Positions 1 through 9,219 of a stretch of 64,000 nt of DNA are shown in pieces. Made by a program: the position numbers and the translations under genes. The DNA is from Achromobacter insuavis (GTDB taxonomy: Bacteria; Pseudomonadota; Gammaproteobacteria; Burkholderiales; Burkholderiaceae_B): contig NZ_CADIJR010000004.1 of NCBI RefSeq assembly GCF_902859645.1, positions 114,334 to 178,333 on the forward strand, written 5' to 3'. Position 1 is the first letter of the stretch, and every line of letters starts with the position of its first letter. The notes beneath the pieces were generated by a model. The model worked only from the letters and a program-made list of their open reading frames with translations. It ran no database searches and was not told the origin of the DNA.

Positions 1-417
1 CACGGTGGCGCTGGCCGTCGCGGGCGCGGCCGCGGGCGCCGGATGCGGCACGCGGCCACGGGCCAGGCCGGCGGCCACGGTCTTGAGCAGACGCTGCAGC
101 GTGATCGGCTTTTCGAGGAAATCCATGGCGCCGATGCGGGTGGCCTCGACCGCCGTGTCGATGGTGGCGTGGCCGCTCATCATGATGACGGGCATGTCCA
201 GCAGGCCCTGCGAGCCCCATTCCTTGAGCAGGCTGACGCCATCGGTGTCCGGCATCCAGATGTCCAGCAGCACCAGATCGGGACGCATGCGAAGGCGCGC
301 GGCGCGCGCTTGCGCCGCGTTTTCGGCCAATTCGACCGTGTGCCCTTCGTCGTAAAGGATTTCCGACAAAAGCTCGCGAATACCGACTTCGTCGTCAACC
401 ACCAGAATTCTGGCCAT
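1..417 (-). CDS. ntrX: NtrX-type response regulator, N-terminal part (cut by window edge)
   Basis: This is the first 139 codons of a response regulator that runs off the left edge. The visible part is a complete CheY-like receiver domain (about residues 3-118) with the acidic pair D8-D9, the likely phosphoacceptor D52 in the LLDIWMP motif and K103 in LEKP. It starts 11 bases after the stop of the NtrY-like kinase, so the two form a two-component pair, which is why I call it NtrX. Right after the receiver domain there is an Ala/Pro-rich linker (residues about 124-139). That differs from classical NtrX, where the AAA+ sigma-54 activation domain follows closely, so the output domain may be a different one. 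The output domain lies outside the window. The family role is control of nitrogen, redox or envelope genes. Confidence 0.8.
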   Translation of the reverse strand, partial: MARILVVDDEVGIRELLSEILYDEGHTVELAENAAQARAARLRMRPDLVLLDIWMPDTDGVSLLKEWGSQGLLDMPVIMMSGHATIDTAVEATRIGAMDFLEKPITLQRLLKTVAAGLARGRVPHPAPAAAPATASATV

Positions 418-428
418 AAAGCATCCAC

Positions 429-2750
429 CTATTGCGTAGCCGCATTATCCTTTTCTTGCGCGGTCGCGTCCATAGTATCTGCCCCGGGAGCAAGCCGGGT
501 CAACAAGATGGAGATCCGCGCGCCTCCTTCCTTGCGATTCGCAAGGTCGATCCGCCCGCCATGCTCTTCAACGATCTTGCGTACGATTGCCAATCCTAAC
601 CCAGTCCCGTGGGACTTGGTGGTTACGTAGGGCTCGAAGGCCCGCTGCATGACCTGCGGCGGGAAGCCCGGCCCGGTGTCGGCCACCGTGAAACGCAGGG
701 CCTGCTGGTCGGCGCGGTCGGGCTGCTCGCTGCGCATCAGCTGGGTGGTGACGCTGACCCGGCCTTCTCCGCCCTTCTCGGCGATGGCGTCGCGGGCGTT
801 GGACAGCAGGTTGTGGATCACCTGGCGCAGCTGGGTCGGATCGCCCTCGATGGCCGGCAGGTCCGCGCCCAGGCTGACGTCCAGGTTCAGCGCCTTGCCG
901 GAGGTCGAACGCACCGAGGCGGCGCCGTCCGGCTCCCAGCCGTACAGGGACAGCACGTCCGCCACCAGCGCGTTGAAGTCGATGCGCTGCATCACCGCCG
1001 GCGGCGTGCGGGCGTATTCGCGGAAATCATCCACCATCTGCTTGAGCGAGGCCACCTGGTTGACGATGGTGTTGGTGGAACGCTCGACGATCTGGGCCTC
1101 GGCCGGCGGCAGCTTGCCTTCCAGCTTCATCGCCAGGCGCTCGGCGGACAGCTGGATCGGCGTCAGCGGATTCTTGATTTCGTGGGCCAGGCGGCGCGCC
1201 ACTTCGCCCCAGGCAACGGTGCGGTTGGCCGATATCACCTCGGTAATATCGTCGAACACCACCAGGTAACCGTTGCCGCGGCCGTCCACCCGCAGGTGGG
1301 TGCCGCGCGCCAGCAGCGTCAGCGCCTGCGGCCCGTTGGGGGTGTCGCCCTGCTTGGGCGCGATCTCGAACTGCTGCTGCCAGTGCTGGCGTTCGGAGCC
1401 CACGGCGGCGTGGGTGGAGAACGCCTGCCGCACGACATTCGCGAATTCGAGCATGCCGTCCACGGTTTCCAGCGGCCGCCCGATCACCGAGCGCAGGTCG
1501 GCCTGCAGGATGGTCTGGGCGCCCTGGTTGACGGTGGTGACGCGGAAGGACTCGTCGAACACCAGCACGCCCGAGGACAGATTCGACAGCACGCTTTCCA
1601 GGTAGACGTTGGACCGTTCGAGCTGCTGGCGGTTGCTCTCGACCATGCGGCGGGCCTCGTCGAGCTGGCGCGTCATGGCATTGAAGGAGCGGGTGAGCTG
1701 GCCGACCTCGTCGCGTTCGGGCGGTTCGGGCAGCGGCCGGTAGTCGCCCACGCCCACGGCCTGGGTGCCGCCCGCCAGGCTGAGCAGCGGCCGCACCAGC
1801 CGCTTGGACAGCGACAGCGCCACGGCGATGGCGCCAAAGGCGGCCAGCAGCAGCGCCAGGGTCAGCGTGATGCCATAGAGCTTGCGCAGGCCAAGCCGCG
1901 ACAGGGCCAGTTCCTGGTAGTCGCGAAAGCCCTGCTGCACCAGGTTGGCGTTGTGCGCGATCTGCTCGGGCACCGGCTGCAGCAGCTGCAGCCAGCGCGG
2001 CTCCGAGGCGGCGCCCAGCAGGTTGTCGTAGCGGTCGGGGCCGGTCAGCGGAATCACCACGCGCAGGTGCAGCCCGCCGTCGGTGCCGGGCTTGACCGGA
2101 TCGTCGGCCTCGGCCGCCGAATAGCCGCGCGACAGCCGCAGCTGGTTCATGACCGTGGATGGCGGCATCGCCGGCAGCAACTGGCCGTACTGGCTGGTGG
2201 AGAAGGCCACCATGCGGCCGCTGCCGGTGAAGACCATGGCTTCCTGCACGCCGTTGGCTTCGCGCAGCCGGGTCAGGGCCAGCGTCACGCCGGTATCGGA
2301 ATTGCGGTTCAGTTCGGCCGCCATCGAGCGGGCGCGGGCGTCCAGGTCGGCCAGCAGCGAGTCGAGCGCGGCGCGGCCCAGGTTCAGGCCGGCCTCCAGC
2401 GCGGTGTCGACCCGCACGTTGAACCAGGACTCGATCGAGCGCGACATGAACTGCACCGAGACCGTGTAGATCAGGGCGCCGGGCACCACGCCGATCAGGG
2501 CGAAGGCCAGCGAGAAGCGGGCCGTCAGCCGGGCGCCGAACTGCCGCCGCCGGATCTGCCGCGCCAGCCGCACCGTCAGCGCCACCACCCAGACGAACAG
2601 CGCCAGGGCGAAGATACCGTTGAGAATCAGCAGGGTGTCGTAATAACGGGCGAAGCGCGAGGCATTGCCCGTGGACCATGCCAGCAGGCCCAGCAACGCC
2701 AGGCCGCTCACCGCGCCGACCATCAGGGCCAGCCGAAGCAACAGCCTCAT
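429..2750 (-). CDS. ntrY: NtrY-type membrane sensor histidine kinase
   Basis: This 773-residue sensor kinase has several N-terminal membrane segments (near residues 5-60, 80-100 and 290-310) enclosing a periplasmic loop. These are followed by a HAMP linker (about 310-365), a PAS domain (about 380-490), a HisKA dimerisation domain with the phosphorylated histidine at H523 in RRLAHEIKNPL, and a C-terminal HATPase domain with the DTGPGFPP and GTGLGLAIV boxes. The domain order and length are those of NtrY. Its ATG overlaps the stop of the DUF4390 gene by four bases, and the response regulator follows after 11 bases, so all three are probably translated from one message. It should autophosphorylate and pass phosphate to D52 of the adjacent regulator. 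The signal sensed cannot be read from the sequence. Confidence 0.9.
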   Translation of the reverse strand: MRLLLRLALMVGAVSGLALLGLLAWSTGNASRFARYYDTLLILNGIFALALFVWVVALTVRLARQIRRRQFGARLTARFSLAFALIGVVPGALIYTVSVQFMSRSIESWFNVRVDTALEAGLNLGRAALDSLLADLDARARSMAAELNRNSDTGVTLALTRLREANGVQEAMVFTGSGRMVAFSTSQYGQLLPAMPPSTVMNQLRLSRGYSAAEADDPVKPGTDGGLHLRVVIPLTGPDRYDNLLGAASEPRWLQLLQPVPEQIAHNANLVQQGFRDYQELALSRLGLRKLYGITLTLALLLAAFGAIAVALSLSKRLVRPLLSLAGGTQAVGVGDYRPLPEPPERDEVGQLTRSFNAMTRQLDEARRMVESNRQQLERSNVYLESVLSNLSSGVLVFDESFRVTTVNQGAQTILQADLRSVIGRPLETVDGMLEFANVVRQAFSTHAAVGSERQHWQQQFEIAPKQGDTPNGPQALTLLARGTHLRVDGRGNGYLVVFDDITEVISANRTVAWGEVARRLAHEIKNPLTPIQLSAERLAMKLEGKLPPAEAQIVERSTNTIVNQVASLKQMVDDFREYARTPPAVMQRIDFNALVADVLSLYGWEPDGAASVRSTSGKALNLDVSLGADLPAIEGDPTQLRQVIHNLLSNARDAIAEKGGEGRVSVTTQLMRSEQPDRADQQALRFTVADTGPGFPPQVMQRAFEPYVTTKSHGTGLGLAIVRKIVEEHGGRIDLANRKEGGARISILLTRLAPGADTMDATAQEKDNAATQ

Positions 2751-3338
2751 GAGGGGTCTTTCTCCTTGTCACCCAGCGAGAACGAGAAATCGGTCCACGG
2801 CGTGCCCTGGACCCAGGAGCTGCTGTTCAGGGCATTGACCTGGAACGGCCGGGGCAGCAGCGACGTGTCCAGCCGCAGCCGCAACTGGCCGCCATAGACC
2901 ACGCCTTCGTCGAAATCGTCGGCATCGGCCACCTGCCAGTTGCGCACGTGGCGGATGACGCTCATGGCGTCGTCCAGCGACGCCACCGGGAAGGACAGCT
3001 CGCCGACCCCGGCGCGCCACTGGCGCGTCAGCGCGTTGTAGATCACGCGCCAGGTGCGGGAAGTGTCCACCAGGGATTTGTCGAACCACCACCAGCGCTC
3101 GCGCGTGATGGTCAGGTCGGCGGTGAAGTACAGGGGCACGCCGCGCTGGGCGGCGTCACGCAGTTGCTGGTTCAGTTCGAACTCGATGTCGGCGTCGATT
3201 TCAAGCTTGTCGCCCCGCACCACCGGTTCGACGCGCACCACCTTCGGTTCGGACCCGTGTGCCTGACCGGCCGGCGCCAACGACAGCGCGGCAGTTACGA
3301 ACAACAACCCCAGAAATAAGCGTGAAATGATGGACATA
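2747..3338 (-). CDS. DUF4390 family exported protein
   Basis: This protein of about 196 residues starts with a signal-peptide-like stretch (SIISRLFLGLLFV... ending AGQA) and continues as a soluble domain rich in beta-strand patterns. Sequence and position match DUF4390 proteins, which in betaproteobacteria sit between rsmB and ntrY. Its function is unknown, but the conserved link to NtrYX suggests an envelope role, possibly in signal sensing. The start is uncertain: ATG at 3338 gives a compact signal peptide, while ATG at 3359 adds seven residues. Neither has a strong Shine-Dalgarno sequence. The gene overlaps ntrY by four bases and lies about 40 bases after rsmB. Confidence 0.75.
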
Positions 3339-3377
3339 CGACACCGAAACCCCGTCATGCCCCCTATTCTTGGCGAT

Positions 3378-4715
3378 TCAGGACTGCTTGGCAAACAAGG
3401 CGTAGAAAAATCCATCGCGTTGCGCCGCGGGTGTTGCATCGACCGCAACTGGCAGCAATTGGCCCGGCGCGTCCAGGCGCTGGGCCTCGGGGTGGCGCTG
3501 CAGGAACTCGAGTGCCTGGCGCGTGCCCTCGATCGGGAAGATCGAGCAGGTCACGTACAGCAGGCGGCCGCCGGGCGCCACGGTGCGCCAGAGCGCGTCC
3601 AGGATCCGCGCCTGCAGCGTGGCGGTGCGGCGCACGTCGTTTTCGCGGCGCAGCCAGCGGATATCGGGATGGCGCCGCACGATGCCCGAGGCGGTGCACG
3701 GCACGTCCGCCAGCACGGCGTCGAAGGGCTTGCCGTCCCACCAGGCGTCCAGGTCGGCGGCGTCGGCGGCCTGCAGCCGCGCCCGCTCGCTCGCCAGGCC
3801 CAGGCGGTCCAGGTTCTGGCCGACCCGCACCAGACGGTCGGCGTCGGCGTCCAGGGCCAGCAGGTCGATGTCGGCCAGCTCCAGCAGGTGGGCGGTCTTG
3901 CCGCCCGGCGCGGCGCAGGCGTCCAGCACCCGCATGCCGTCCTTGGGCGCCAGCAGTTCGGCGGCCAATTGGGCGCCGGCGTCCTGCACCGACCACCAGC
4001 CCTCGGCGAAACCGGGCAACTGGGTCACCGGGCGCGGCGTGGCCAGCACCAGGCCGGCCTGGCCCACCGGCTCGGCGGCCAGGCCCGCGTCCTGGAACGC
4101 GGCCAGCACCTGCTCGCGGCTGGCGCGGCGGCGGTTGACGCGCAGGGTCAGCGGCGCCGGCACGTTGGCCGCCCGCAGGATCTCCTGCCATTGCTGCGGA
4201 TAGGCCACGCGCAATTGCTTGACCCACCAGCCCGGATGGTTCCATTCGGCCTCGGGGCTGTCGGCCACCGCGGCCTCCAGCGCCGCGCGCTCGCGCAGGA
4301 AGCGGCGCAGGCAGGCGTTGAGCAGGCCCTTGAACGAGGCCAGGGAACGGGTCGAGGCCGCGGCCGTGACGGCCTGGTCCACCACCGTGTGGGGCGCGTA
4401 GACCGGCATGCCCGGCAGCGCGGCCGCGGCCTCGCCCTCGGCCTTGAGCAGCGTCAGCGACACCAGCAGCAGCGACTCGAACAGCACGTTGGGGTAGCGC
4501 TGCACCAGTTCGCGGCCGACCGCGTCGGCCCAGCCCAGGTAGCGCATCGCGTGGAACGACACCGCCTGCGCCGCGGGGCGCAGGGCGCCGTCGACCTCGG
4601 CCAGGGCATCGGTCAACGAGCGGCCTTCCAGGACGTCCTCCACCACGCGCGCGCTGGAAAGCAGGACGGCGGAAAGCGGGGGAGCCAGATGGGGGGTATC
4701 GGAACGCGTGGACAT
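3378..4715 (-). CDS. rsmB: 16S rRNA (cytosine(967)-C(5))-methyltransferase RsmB
   Basis: This 445-residue protein has a NusB-like RNA-binding N-terminus (about residues 15-150) and a SAM-dependent methyltransferase domain. The SAM-binding motif DACAAPGGKT is clear. Both cysteines of the NOL1/NOP2/Sun mechanism are present: C340 in the DVPC motif (product release) and C390 in the TCS motif (covalent catalyst). It should make m5C967 in 16S rRNA in the cytoplasm. It is the first gene of the rsmB-DUF4390-ntrY-ntrX run. In many proteobacteria rsmB directly follows def-fmt; here it is about 6.3 kb away from fmt, with other genes in between. Confidence 0.93.
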   Translation of the reverse strand: MSTRSDTPHLAPPLSAVLLSSARVVEDVLEGRSLTDALAEVDGALRPAAQAVSFHAMRYLGWADAVGRELVQRYPNVLFESLLLVSLTLLKAEGEAAAALPGMPVYAPHTVVDQAVTAAASTRSLASFKGLLNACLRRFLRERAALEAAVADSPEAEWNHPGWWVKQLRVAYPQQWQEILRAANVPAPLTLRVNRRRASREQVLAAFQDAGLAAEPVGQAGLVLATPRPVTQLPGFAEGWWSVQDAGAQLAAELLAPKDGMRVLDACAAPGGKTAHLLELADIDLLALDADADRLVRVGQNLDRLGLASERARLQAADAADLDAWWDGKPFDAVLADVPCTASGIVRRHPDIRWLRRENDVRRTATLQARILDALWRTVAPGGRLLYVTCSIFPIEGTRQALEFLQRHPEAQRLDAPGQLLPVAVDATPAAQRDGFFYALFAKQS

Positions 4716-4846
4716 GGCAGCAAATCAAAGGACAAGACCGCTATGGTAGCCCGGCGCGGGCCGCCGCCCCCGCCGACGGCCTCGTGGCGGGCGCTGGACG
4801 AACCGCGCCGGGCGCGTCACACTGGCCGCTTGCCTCGGAGCCCGCC

Positions 4847-5479
4847 ATGTCCACCGCCACGCTGCTGCTGTTCATCCTGGCCTCGGCCGTCGCCATCGTG
4901 ACGCCCGGCCCGACCGTCCTGCTCGCCATGAGCAACGGTTCGCGCCACGGCGTGCGCACCGCCTGCTGGGGCATGGGCGGCGCGGTGCTGGCCGACTTCA
5001 TCCTGGTGGGCGCGGTGGCTTCCGGCCTGGGCGTGGTGCTGGCCGCTTCCGAGGTCGCCTTCCATGCCATCAAATGGGCGGGCGCGGCCTATCTGGCCTA
5101 CCTGGGCTGGAAGATGCTGCGTTCGGACGCCGCGCTGGTGCTGCCGGCCGCCGAACCCGGCGCCGCCCGGCCCGTGGGCCTCAAACTGGGCCTGCGCAGC
5201 TTCGTGGTGGCGCTGACCAACCCGAAGGCGCTGCTGTTCATGTCCGCCTTCCTGCCGCAGTTCATCAACACCCAGGCGCCCCTGCTGCCCCAATACGCCA
5301 CCGTGGCCGCCGTGCTGGCGCTGATGAACATCCTGACCATGCTGGCCTACGCCACCCTGGGCGCGCAGCTGGTGCGGGCCTTCCAGGGCTCGGGCCTGCG
5401 CTGGCTGAACCGGGTCTGCGGCTCGCTCATGATCGGGCTAGCCGGCACCCTGGCGCTGTATCGCCGCAGCGGCGCGTGA
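4847..5479 (+). CDS. LysE/RhtB family amino-acid exporter
   Basis: This 210-residue inner-membrane protein begins with the TPGPTVLLAMSNG signature of the LysE/RhtB family and has about six hydrophobic segments. Family members export amino acids or homoserine lactone-like compounds using the proton gradient; the substrate here cannot be assigned. I chose the ATG at 4847 because a GGAG sequence lies six bases upstream and the signature then falls at the usual N-terminal position. It is transcribed away from rsmB, with about 130 bases between them. Confidence 0.88.
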   Translation: MSTATLLLFILASAVAIVTPGPTVLLAMSNGSRHGVRTACWGMGGAVLADFILVGAVASGLGVVLAASEVAFHAIKWAGAAYLAYLGWKMLRSDAALVLPAAEPGAARPVGLKLGLRSFVVALTNPKALLFMSAFLPQFINTQAPLLPQYATVAAVLALMNILTMLAYATLGAQLVRAFQGSGLRWLNRVCGSLMIGLAGTLALYRRSGA

Positions 5480-5628
5480 CGCCCGGCGGCGCCCCTCCGG
5501 ATATTGGGGACGCACTTCAATCGCTGACGCGCCCGGCAACCCGCTAAAATAACGGCCCCCCGCCCTGCCGCGCTAAAATTGCGCAGTATTTGATCATTGG
5601 CGCCGGCTCGCGCCCACCGAGGTATTCC

Positions 5629-6945
5629 ATGTCTTCCCCCAAAGTCGGCTTTGTCAGCCTGGGCTGTCCCAAAGCCCTGGTCGACTCCGAACGCATCCTG
5701 ACCCAACTGCGCACCGAAGGCTACCAAGTCACGCCCGAGTACAACGACGCGGACGTCGTGGTGGTCAACACCTGTGGTTTCATCGACAGCGCCAAGGCCG
5801 AGTCGCTGGAAGCCATCGGCGAGGCGCTGGCCGAGAACGGCAAGGTCATCGTCACCGGCTGCATGGGCGTCGAGGAATCGGTGATCCGCAACGTGCACCC
5901 CAGCGTGCTGGCCGTGACCGGCCCGCAGCAGTACGAGGAAGTGGTGCGCGCCGTGCACAACGCCGCGCCGCCCAAGAAGGACCACAACCCCTACCTGGAC
6001 CTGGTGCCGCCGCAGGGCGTCAAGCTGACCCCGCGCCACTACGCCTACCTGAAGATCTCGGAAGGCTGTAATCACCGTTGCAGCTTCTGCATCATCCCGT
6101 CGATGCGCGGCGACCTGGTCAGCCGCCCGGTGGGCGATGTGCTCAGCGAGGCCGAGCGCCTGGTCAAGGCCGGCGTCAAGGAACTGCTGGTGATCTCGCA
6201 GGACACCAGCGCCTACGGCGTCGACGTCAAGTTCCGCAGCGGCTTCTGGAACGGCCGCCCGGTGCGCACCCGCATGACCGAGCTCTGTACGGCCTTGTCC
6301 GAAATGGGCGTCTGGACGCGCCTGCATTACGTGTATCCGTATCCGCACGTGGACGAAGTGATTCCGCTGATGGCAGAGGGCAAGATCCTGCCCTACCTGG
6401 ACATCCCGTTCCAGCACGCCAGCCCGCGCATCCTCAAGGCCATGAAGCGTCCGGCATTCGAGGACAAGACGCTGGCGCGCATCAAGAAGTGGCGCGAGAT
6501 CTGCCCCGACCTGACCATCCGCTCGACCTTCATCGTCGGCTTCCCCGGCGAGACCGAGGAAGACTTCCAGTACCTGCTGGACTGGATGCAGGAAGCCCAG
6601 CTCGACCGCGTCGGCTGTTTCCAGTATTCGCCGGTGGAAGGCGCGCCCGCCAACCTGCTCGACAATCCGGTGCCGGACGAGGTCAAGCAGGAACGCTGGG
6701 AACGCTTCATGGAACTGCAGCAGTCGATTTCCACCGCGCGCCTGGCGCGCAAGGTCGGCCGCGAGATCGACGTGCTGATCGACGAAGTGGATGAAGATGG
6801 CGCCGTGGGCCGCAGCGCCGGCGACGCGCCGGAAATCGACGGTTGCGTCTACGTCAGTTCGGACCGCGCCCTCAAGGCCGGTGACATGGTGCGCGTGCGC
6901 GTCACCGACTCCGACGAATACGACCTCTGGGCCGACACGATCTAA
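5629..6945 (+). CDS. rimO: Ribosomal protein S12 methylthiotransferase RimO
   Basis: This 438-residue radical-SAM enzyme attaches a methylthio group to an aspartate of ribosomal protein S12. It has the N-terminal UPF0004 domain with C13 in the SLGCPK motif, the radical-SAM cluster C147-x3-C151-x2-C154 (CNHRCSFC), and a C-terminal TRAM domain. The opening [16 protein letters not shown] is typical of RimO rather than MiaB. The start at 5629 has GAGG about six bases upstream and matches family length; an in-frame opening further upstream is not conserved-looking. Two TAAAAT -10-like sequences (5545-5550 and 5574-5579) lie in the upstream gap. Confidence 0.95.
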   Translation: MSSPKVGFVSLGCPKALVDSERILTQLRTEGYQVTPEYNDADVVVVNTCGFIDSAKAESLEAIGEALAENGKVIVTGCMGVEESVIRNVHPSVLAVTGPQQYEEVVRAVHNAAPPKKDHNPYLDLVPPQGVKLTPRHYAYLKISEGCNHRCSFCIIPSMRGDLVSRPVGDVLSEAERLVKAGVKELLVISQDTSAYGVDVKFRSGFWNGRPVRTRMTELCTALSEMGVWTRLHYVYPYPHVDEVIPLMAEGKILPYLDIPFQHASPRILKAMKRPAFEDKTLARIKKWREICPDLTIRSTFIVGFPGETEEDFQYLLDWMQEAQLDRVGCFQYSPVEGAPANLLDNPVPDEVKQERWERFMELQQSISTARLARKVGREIDVLIDEVDEDGAVGRSAGDAPEIDGCVYVSSDRALKAGDMVRVRVTDSDEYDLWADTI

Positions 6946-6983
6946 CTGTCCTGCCTGCCGGCGGCGTCCGCCGCCGGCTGCCT

Positions 6984-7301
6984 TCAGGCTTCCAGCAGTT
7001 TCAATCCCGCCACGCCGCCCACGATCAGCGCGATGCACGCCAGGCGCGCGACCGACGGCGAATCCCCGAACAGCGCGATCCCCAGCACAGTGATGCCCAC
7101 GGAACCGATGCCGGTCCAGACCGCGTAGGCGGTGCCAGCGGGCAGATGCCGCATCGCCAGCGTCAGCAGGAAGATGCTGCCCAGGGCCGCGACGATGCCG
7201 ATGGCGCTGGGCCAGAACCGCGTCCAACCGTCGGCGTACTTCAACGCCAGCGCCATCACGATTTCCACCGCGCTCGCGGCCAACAGGATCCACCAGGCCA
7301 T
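6984..7301 (-). CDS. sugE: SugE/Gdx-type small multidrug-resistance family exporter
   Basis: This 105-residue protein has four hydrophobic segments and the small multidrug resistance fold. The conserved membrane glutamate is E13 (ASAVEIVMAL). The motifs LKYADGWTR and LPAGTAYAVWTGIG are those of the SugE/Gdx branch, which exports guanidinium and related quaternary compounds, rather than EmrE. It is divergent from an HxlR regulator with about 95 bases between, so that regulator may control it. I see no guanidine riboswitch in the short leader. Confidence 0.88.
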   Translation of the reverse strand: MAWWILLAASAVEIVMALALKYADGWTRFWPSAIGIVAALGSIFLLTLAMRHLPAGTAYAVWTGIGSVGITVLGIALFGDSPSVARLACIALIVGGVAGLKLLEA

Positions 7302-7347
7302 CGCGGCCTCCCTTCGAGATTGGAATGCGGCCAGCTTAGGGCCTATA

Positions 7348-7381
7348 GTTACCCAGGCACAAGTACGCACCTTTTGGTAAC
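7348..7381. promoter_or_regulatory. Candidate operator between sugE and the HxlR regulator
   Basis: The inverted repeat GTTACC (7348-7353) and GGTAAC (7376-7381) lies just upstream of the HxlR gene and within the divergent promoter region. HxlR regulators commonly bind symmetric sites in front of themselves and their target, so this is a plausible operator. It is inferred from symmetry and position only. Confidence 0.4.
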
Positions 7382-7396
7382 CATGAAGGGCCCGAC

Positions 7397-7780
7397 ATGG
7401 CTGTCTCTCCCGCTTCCTCCGGCGACGTCTTCGACGCCGCCTGCCCGTCGCGCCGCGCGCTCGAGCTGATCTCCGGCAAGTGGGTGCCGCTGGTGCTGCC
7501 GGCGCTGGCGCGCGGCCCGCTGCGCAACAACGAACTGCTGCGCAAGCTCGACGGCATTTCACAGAAGATGATGACGCAGACGCTGCGCGACCTGGAACGC
7601 CACGGGCTGGTGCGGCGCGAGGACATGCGCACCGTGCCGCCGCACGTGCGCTATCACCTGACCGACCTGGGGAAATCGTTGAACGTGGCGCTGGTGGCGC
7701 TGGACCGCTGGGCCGAAAGGCACCATGCGCAACTGGATGCGGCGGCGCGCCGCCACGATGCGGCCGCCGGCGCTCCGTAA
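7397..7780 (+). CDS. HxlR family transcriptional regulator
   Basis: This 127-residue winged-helix regulator has the HxlR signatures: a cysteine near the N-terminus (AACPSRRALELISGKWV), then RNNELLRKLDGISQKMMTQTLRDLERHGLV as the DNA-recognition helix, and a wing around PPHVRYHLT. The single N-terminal cysteine resembles the redox- or electrophile-sensing residue found in several family members. It is divergent from the SugE-type exporter, an obvious candidate target. A GAAGGG sequence precedes the start. Confidence 0.88.
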   Translation: MAVSPASSGDVFDAACPSRRALELISGKWVPLVLPALARGPLRNNELLRKLDGISQKMMTQTLRDLERHGLVRREDMRTVPPHVRYHLTDLGKSLNVALVALDRWAERHHAQLDAAARRHDAAAGAP

Positions 7781-7804
7781 AGGCCGGCACGGGCCGGCAA
7801 CACC

Positions 7805-8365
7805 TCAGTGCTTGGCCAGGAAATCGGACATGTCGTCCGCGTGCTCTTCCTCGACCGCCAGGATCTCTTCGAGCAGGCGGCGCGTGGTCGAATCCTGTTC
7901 GCCGATGTAGTCGATCATCTGCCGGTAGCTGTCGATGGCGATGCGCTCGGCGATCAGGTTTTCCTTGATCATCTCCTCAAGCGTGGCGCCCTCGATGTAC
8001 TCGGAGTGGCTGCGCTCGAGCAGGCCCTTGGGCGACAGGTTGGGCTCGCCGCCCAGCTGCACGATGCGTTCGGCCAGCCTGTCGGCGTGGTCCTGTTCCT
8101 GGGTGGCGTGCTCGGCGAATTCCGCCGCCACCGGCTCGGCGTTCAGGCCGCGGGCCATGAAGAAGTGGCGCTTGTAGCGCAGCACACAGACGATCTCGGT
8201 GGCCAGCGCTTCGTTCAGCAGCTTGAGCACGGTCTTGCGGTCCGCGCGGTAGGTGTCGGTGACGGCGCCGGACTCGATGTCCTGGCGCGCCTTGGCGCGA
8301 ATCGCCTTCACATCCATGTCGAAGGGGCGGCTCGCCTTGTCGTGGTTACGGGTCGTGTTTTCCAT
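7805..8365 (-). CDS. Ferritin-like (bacterioferritin/Dps-type) protein
   Basis: This 186-residue protein has the four-helix ferritin-like pattern. Candidate metal ligands are the glutamate in NEALATEIVCVLRY, the EHATQEQDHAD stretch, and E and H residues in NLIAERIAIDSYRQM and LAVEEEHADDM. These E-x-x-H patterns are those of a di-iron site. Family members store or detoxify iron. A strong AAGGAG lies eight bases before the ATG at 8365. It is convergent with the HxlR gene. Whether it assembles as a 24-mer bacterioferritin or a 12-mer Dps-like shell cannot be told from sequence reading alone. Confidence 0.8.
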   Translation of the reverse strand: MENTTRNHDKASRPFDMDVKAIRAKARQDIESGAVTDTYRADRKTVLKLLNEALATEIVCVLRYKRHFFMARGLNAEPVAAEFAEHATQEQDHADRLAERIVQLGGEPNLSPKGLLERSHSEYIEGATLEEMIKENLIAERIAIDSYRQMIDYIGEQDSTTRRLLEEILAVEEEHADDMSDFLAKH

Positions 8366-8593
8366 ATCGTTAGCTCCTTGTGGGGTTGGCAATACGACGC
8401 TGGACTTCCAGTCGTTCCGAACAACCCAGTCTACCGGCCATGCGAAAAGATGCTGTGTCCAAACATTGCCCATGGCCCCATATCGGGCTTTCGCGCGCCG
8501 CGCAAAAACGCGTCCGGCGCTTCTCGTAAACTATCGGCTTCCCGGACGGCCCGTGACGCAATCTGTAACGGGCCCGGCAATTAGTAGCTTCAT

Positions 8594-9196
8594 ATGACCC
8601 TGAAGAACATCTGCGTGTATTGCGGCTCCAATCCCGGCGCGCGCCCCGAATACCTGGAACAGGCCCGCGTGCTGGCCCGTGAACTGGTCAAGCGCGACCT
8701 CGGCCTGGTCTACGGCGGCTCGGTCGTCGGCATCATGGGCGTGATCGCCAACGAGGTGCTGGCCGGCGGCGGCCGCGTGATCGGCGTGATCCCGGAACTG
8801 CTGCAGAAGAAGGAACAGGCCCATCGCGGCCTGACCGAACTGCATCTGGTGCAGAGCATGCACGAGCGCAAGGCCATGATGATGGACAAGGCCGACGGCT
8901 TCATCGCGCTGCCCGGCGGCGCCGGCACGCTCGAGGAATTCTTCGAGGTCTGGACCTGGGCCCAGCTCAGCATGCACAGCAAGCCCTGCGGCCTGCTCAA
9001 CATCGCCGGCTACTACGACGCGCTGATGCAGTTCGTCGACCATGCCGTCGACGAAGCCTTCATGCGCCCGCAGCATCGCGACATGCTGGTGGTGGAAAGC
9101 GATCCGGCGACGCTGCTGGACCGCTACGCCATCTACGAGCCGCCCAACGTTTCCAAGTGGTTCGAGCCGGTCAAGCCCGAGCATCGCGCCCCCTAA
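8594..9196 (+). CDS. LOG family protein (TIGR00730 type)
   Basis: This 200-residue Rossmann-fold protein carries the family motifs VYGGS, the M-x2-RK-like pattern MHERKAMM and PGGAGTLEE. Family members hydrolyse nucleoside 5'-monophosphates, releasing the base (the 'lonely guy' activity); in bacteria the physiological role is probably nucleotide clean-up. No clear Shine-Dalgarno sequence precedes the ATG. It is the first of four same-strand genes that end at 10968. Confidence 0.9.
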   Translation: MTLKNICVYCGSNPGARPEYLEQARVLARELVKRDLGLVYGGSVVGIMGVIANEVLAGGGRVIGVIPELLQKKEQAHRGLTELHLVQSMHERKAMMMDKADGFIALPGGAGTLEEFFEVWTWAQLSMHSKPCGLLNIAGYYDALMQFVDHAVDEAFMRPQHRDMLVVESDPATLLDRYAIYEPPNVSKWFEPVKPEHRAP

Positions 9197-9219
9197 ACCG
9201 CCCCCAAGGAAAACCCGCA

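Noticed and set aside
609-2897. A 762-codon plus-strand frame opposite ntrY
   Set aside because: Same antisense effect; ntrY has all kinase motifs in order and this frame has none.
7302-7396. Guanidine riboswitch before the SugE/Gdx gene
   Set aside because: The leader is too short and lacks the conserved loops of the ykkC-type classes.
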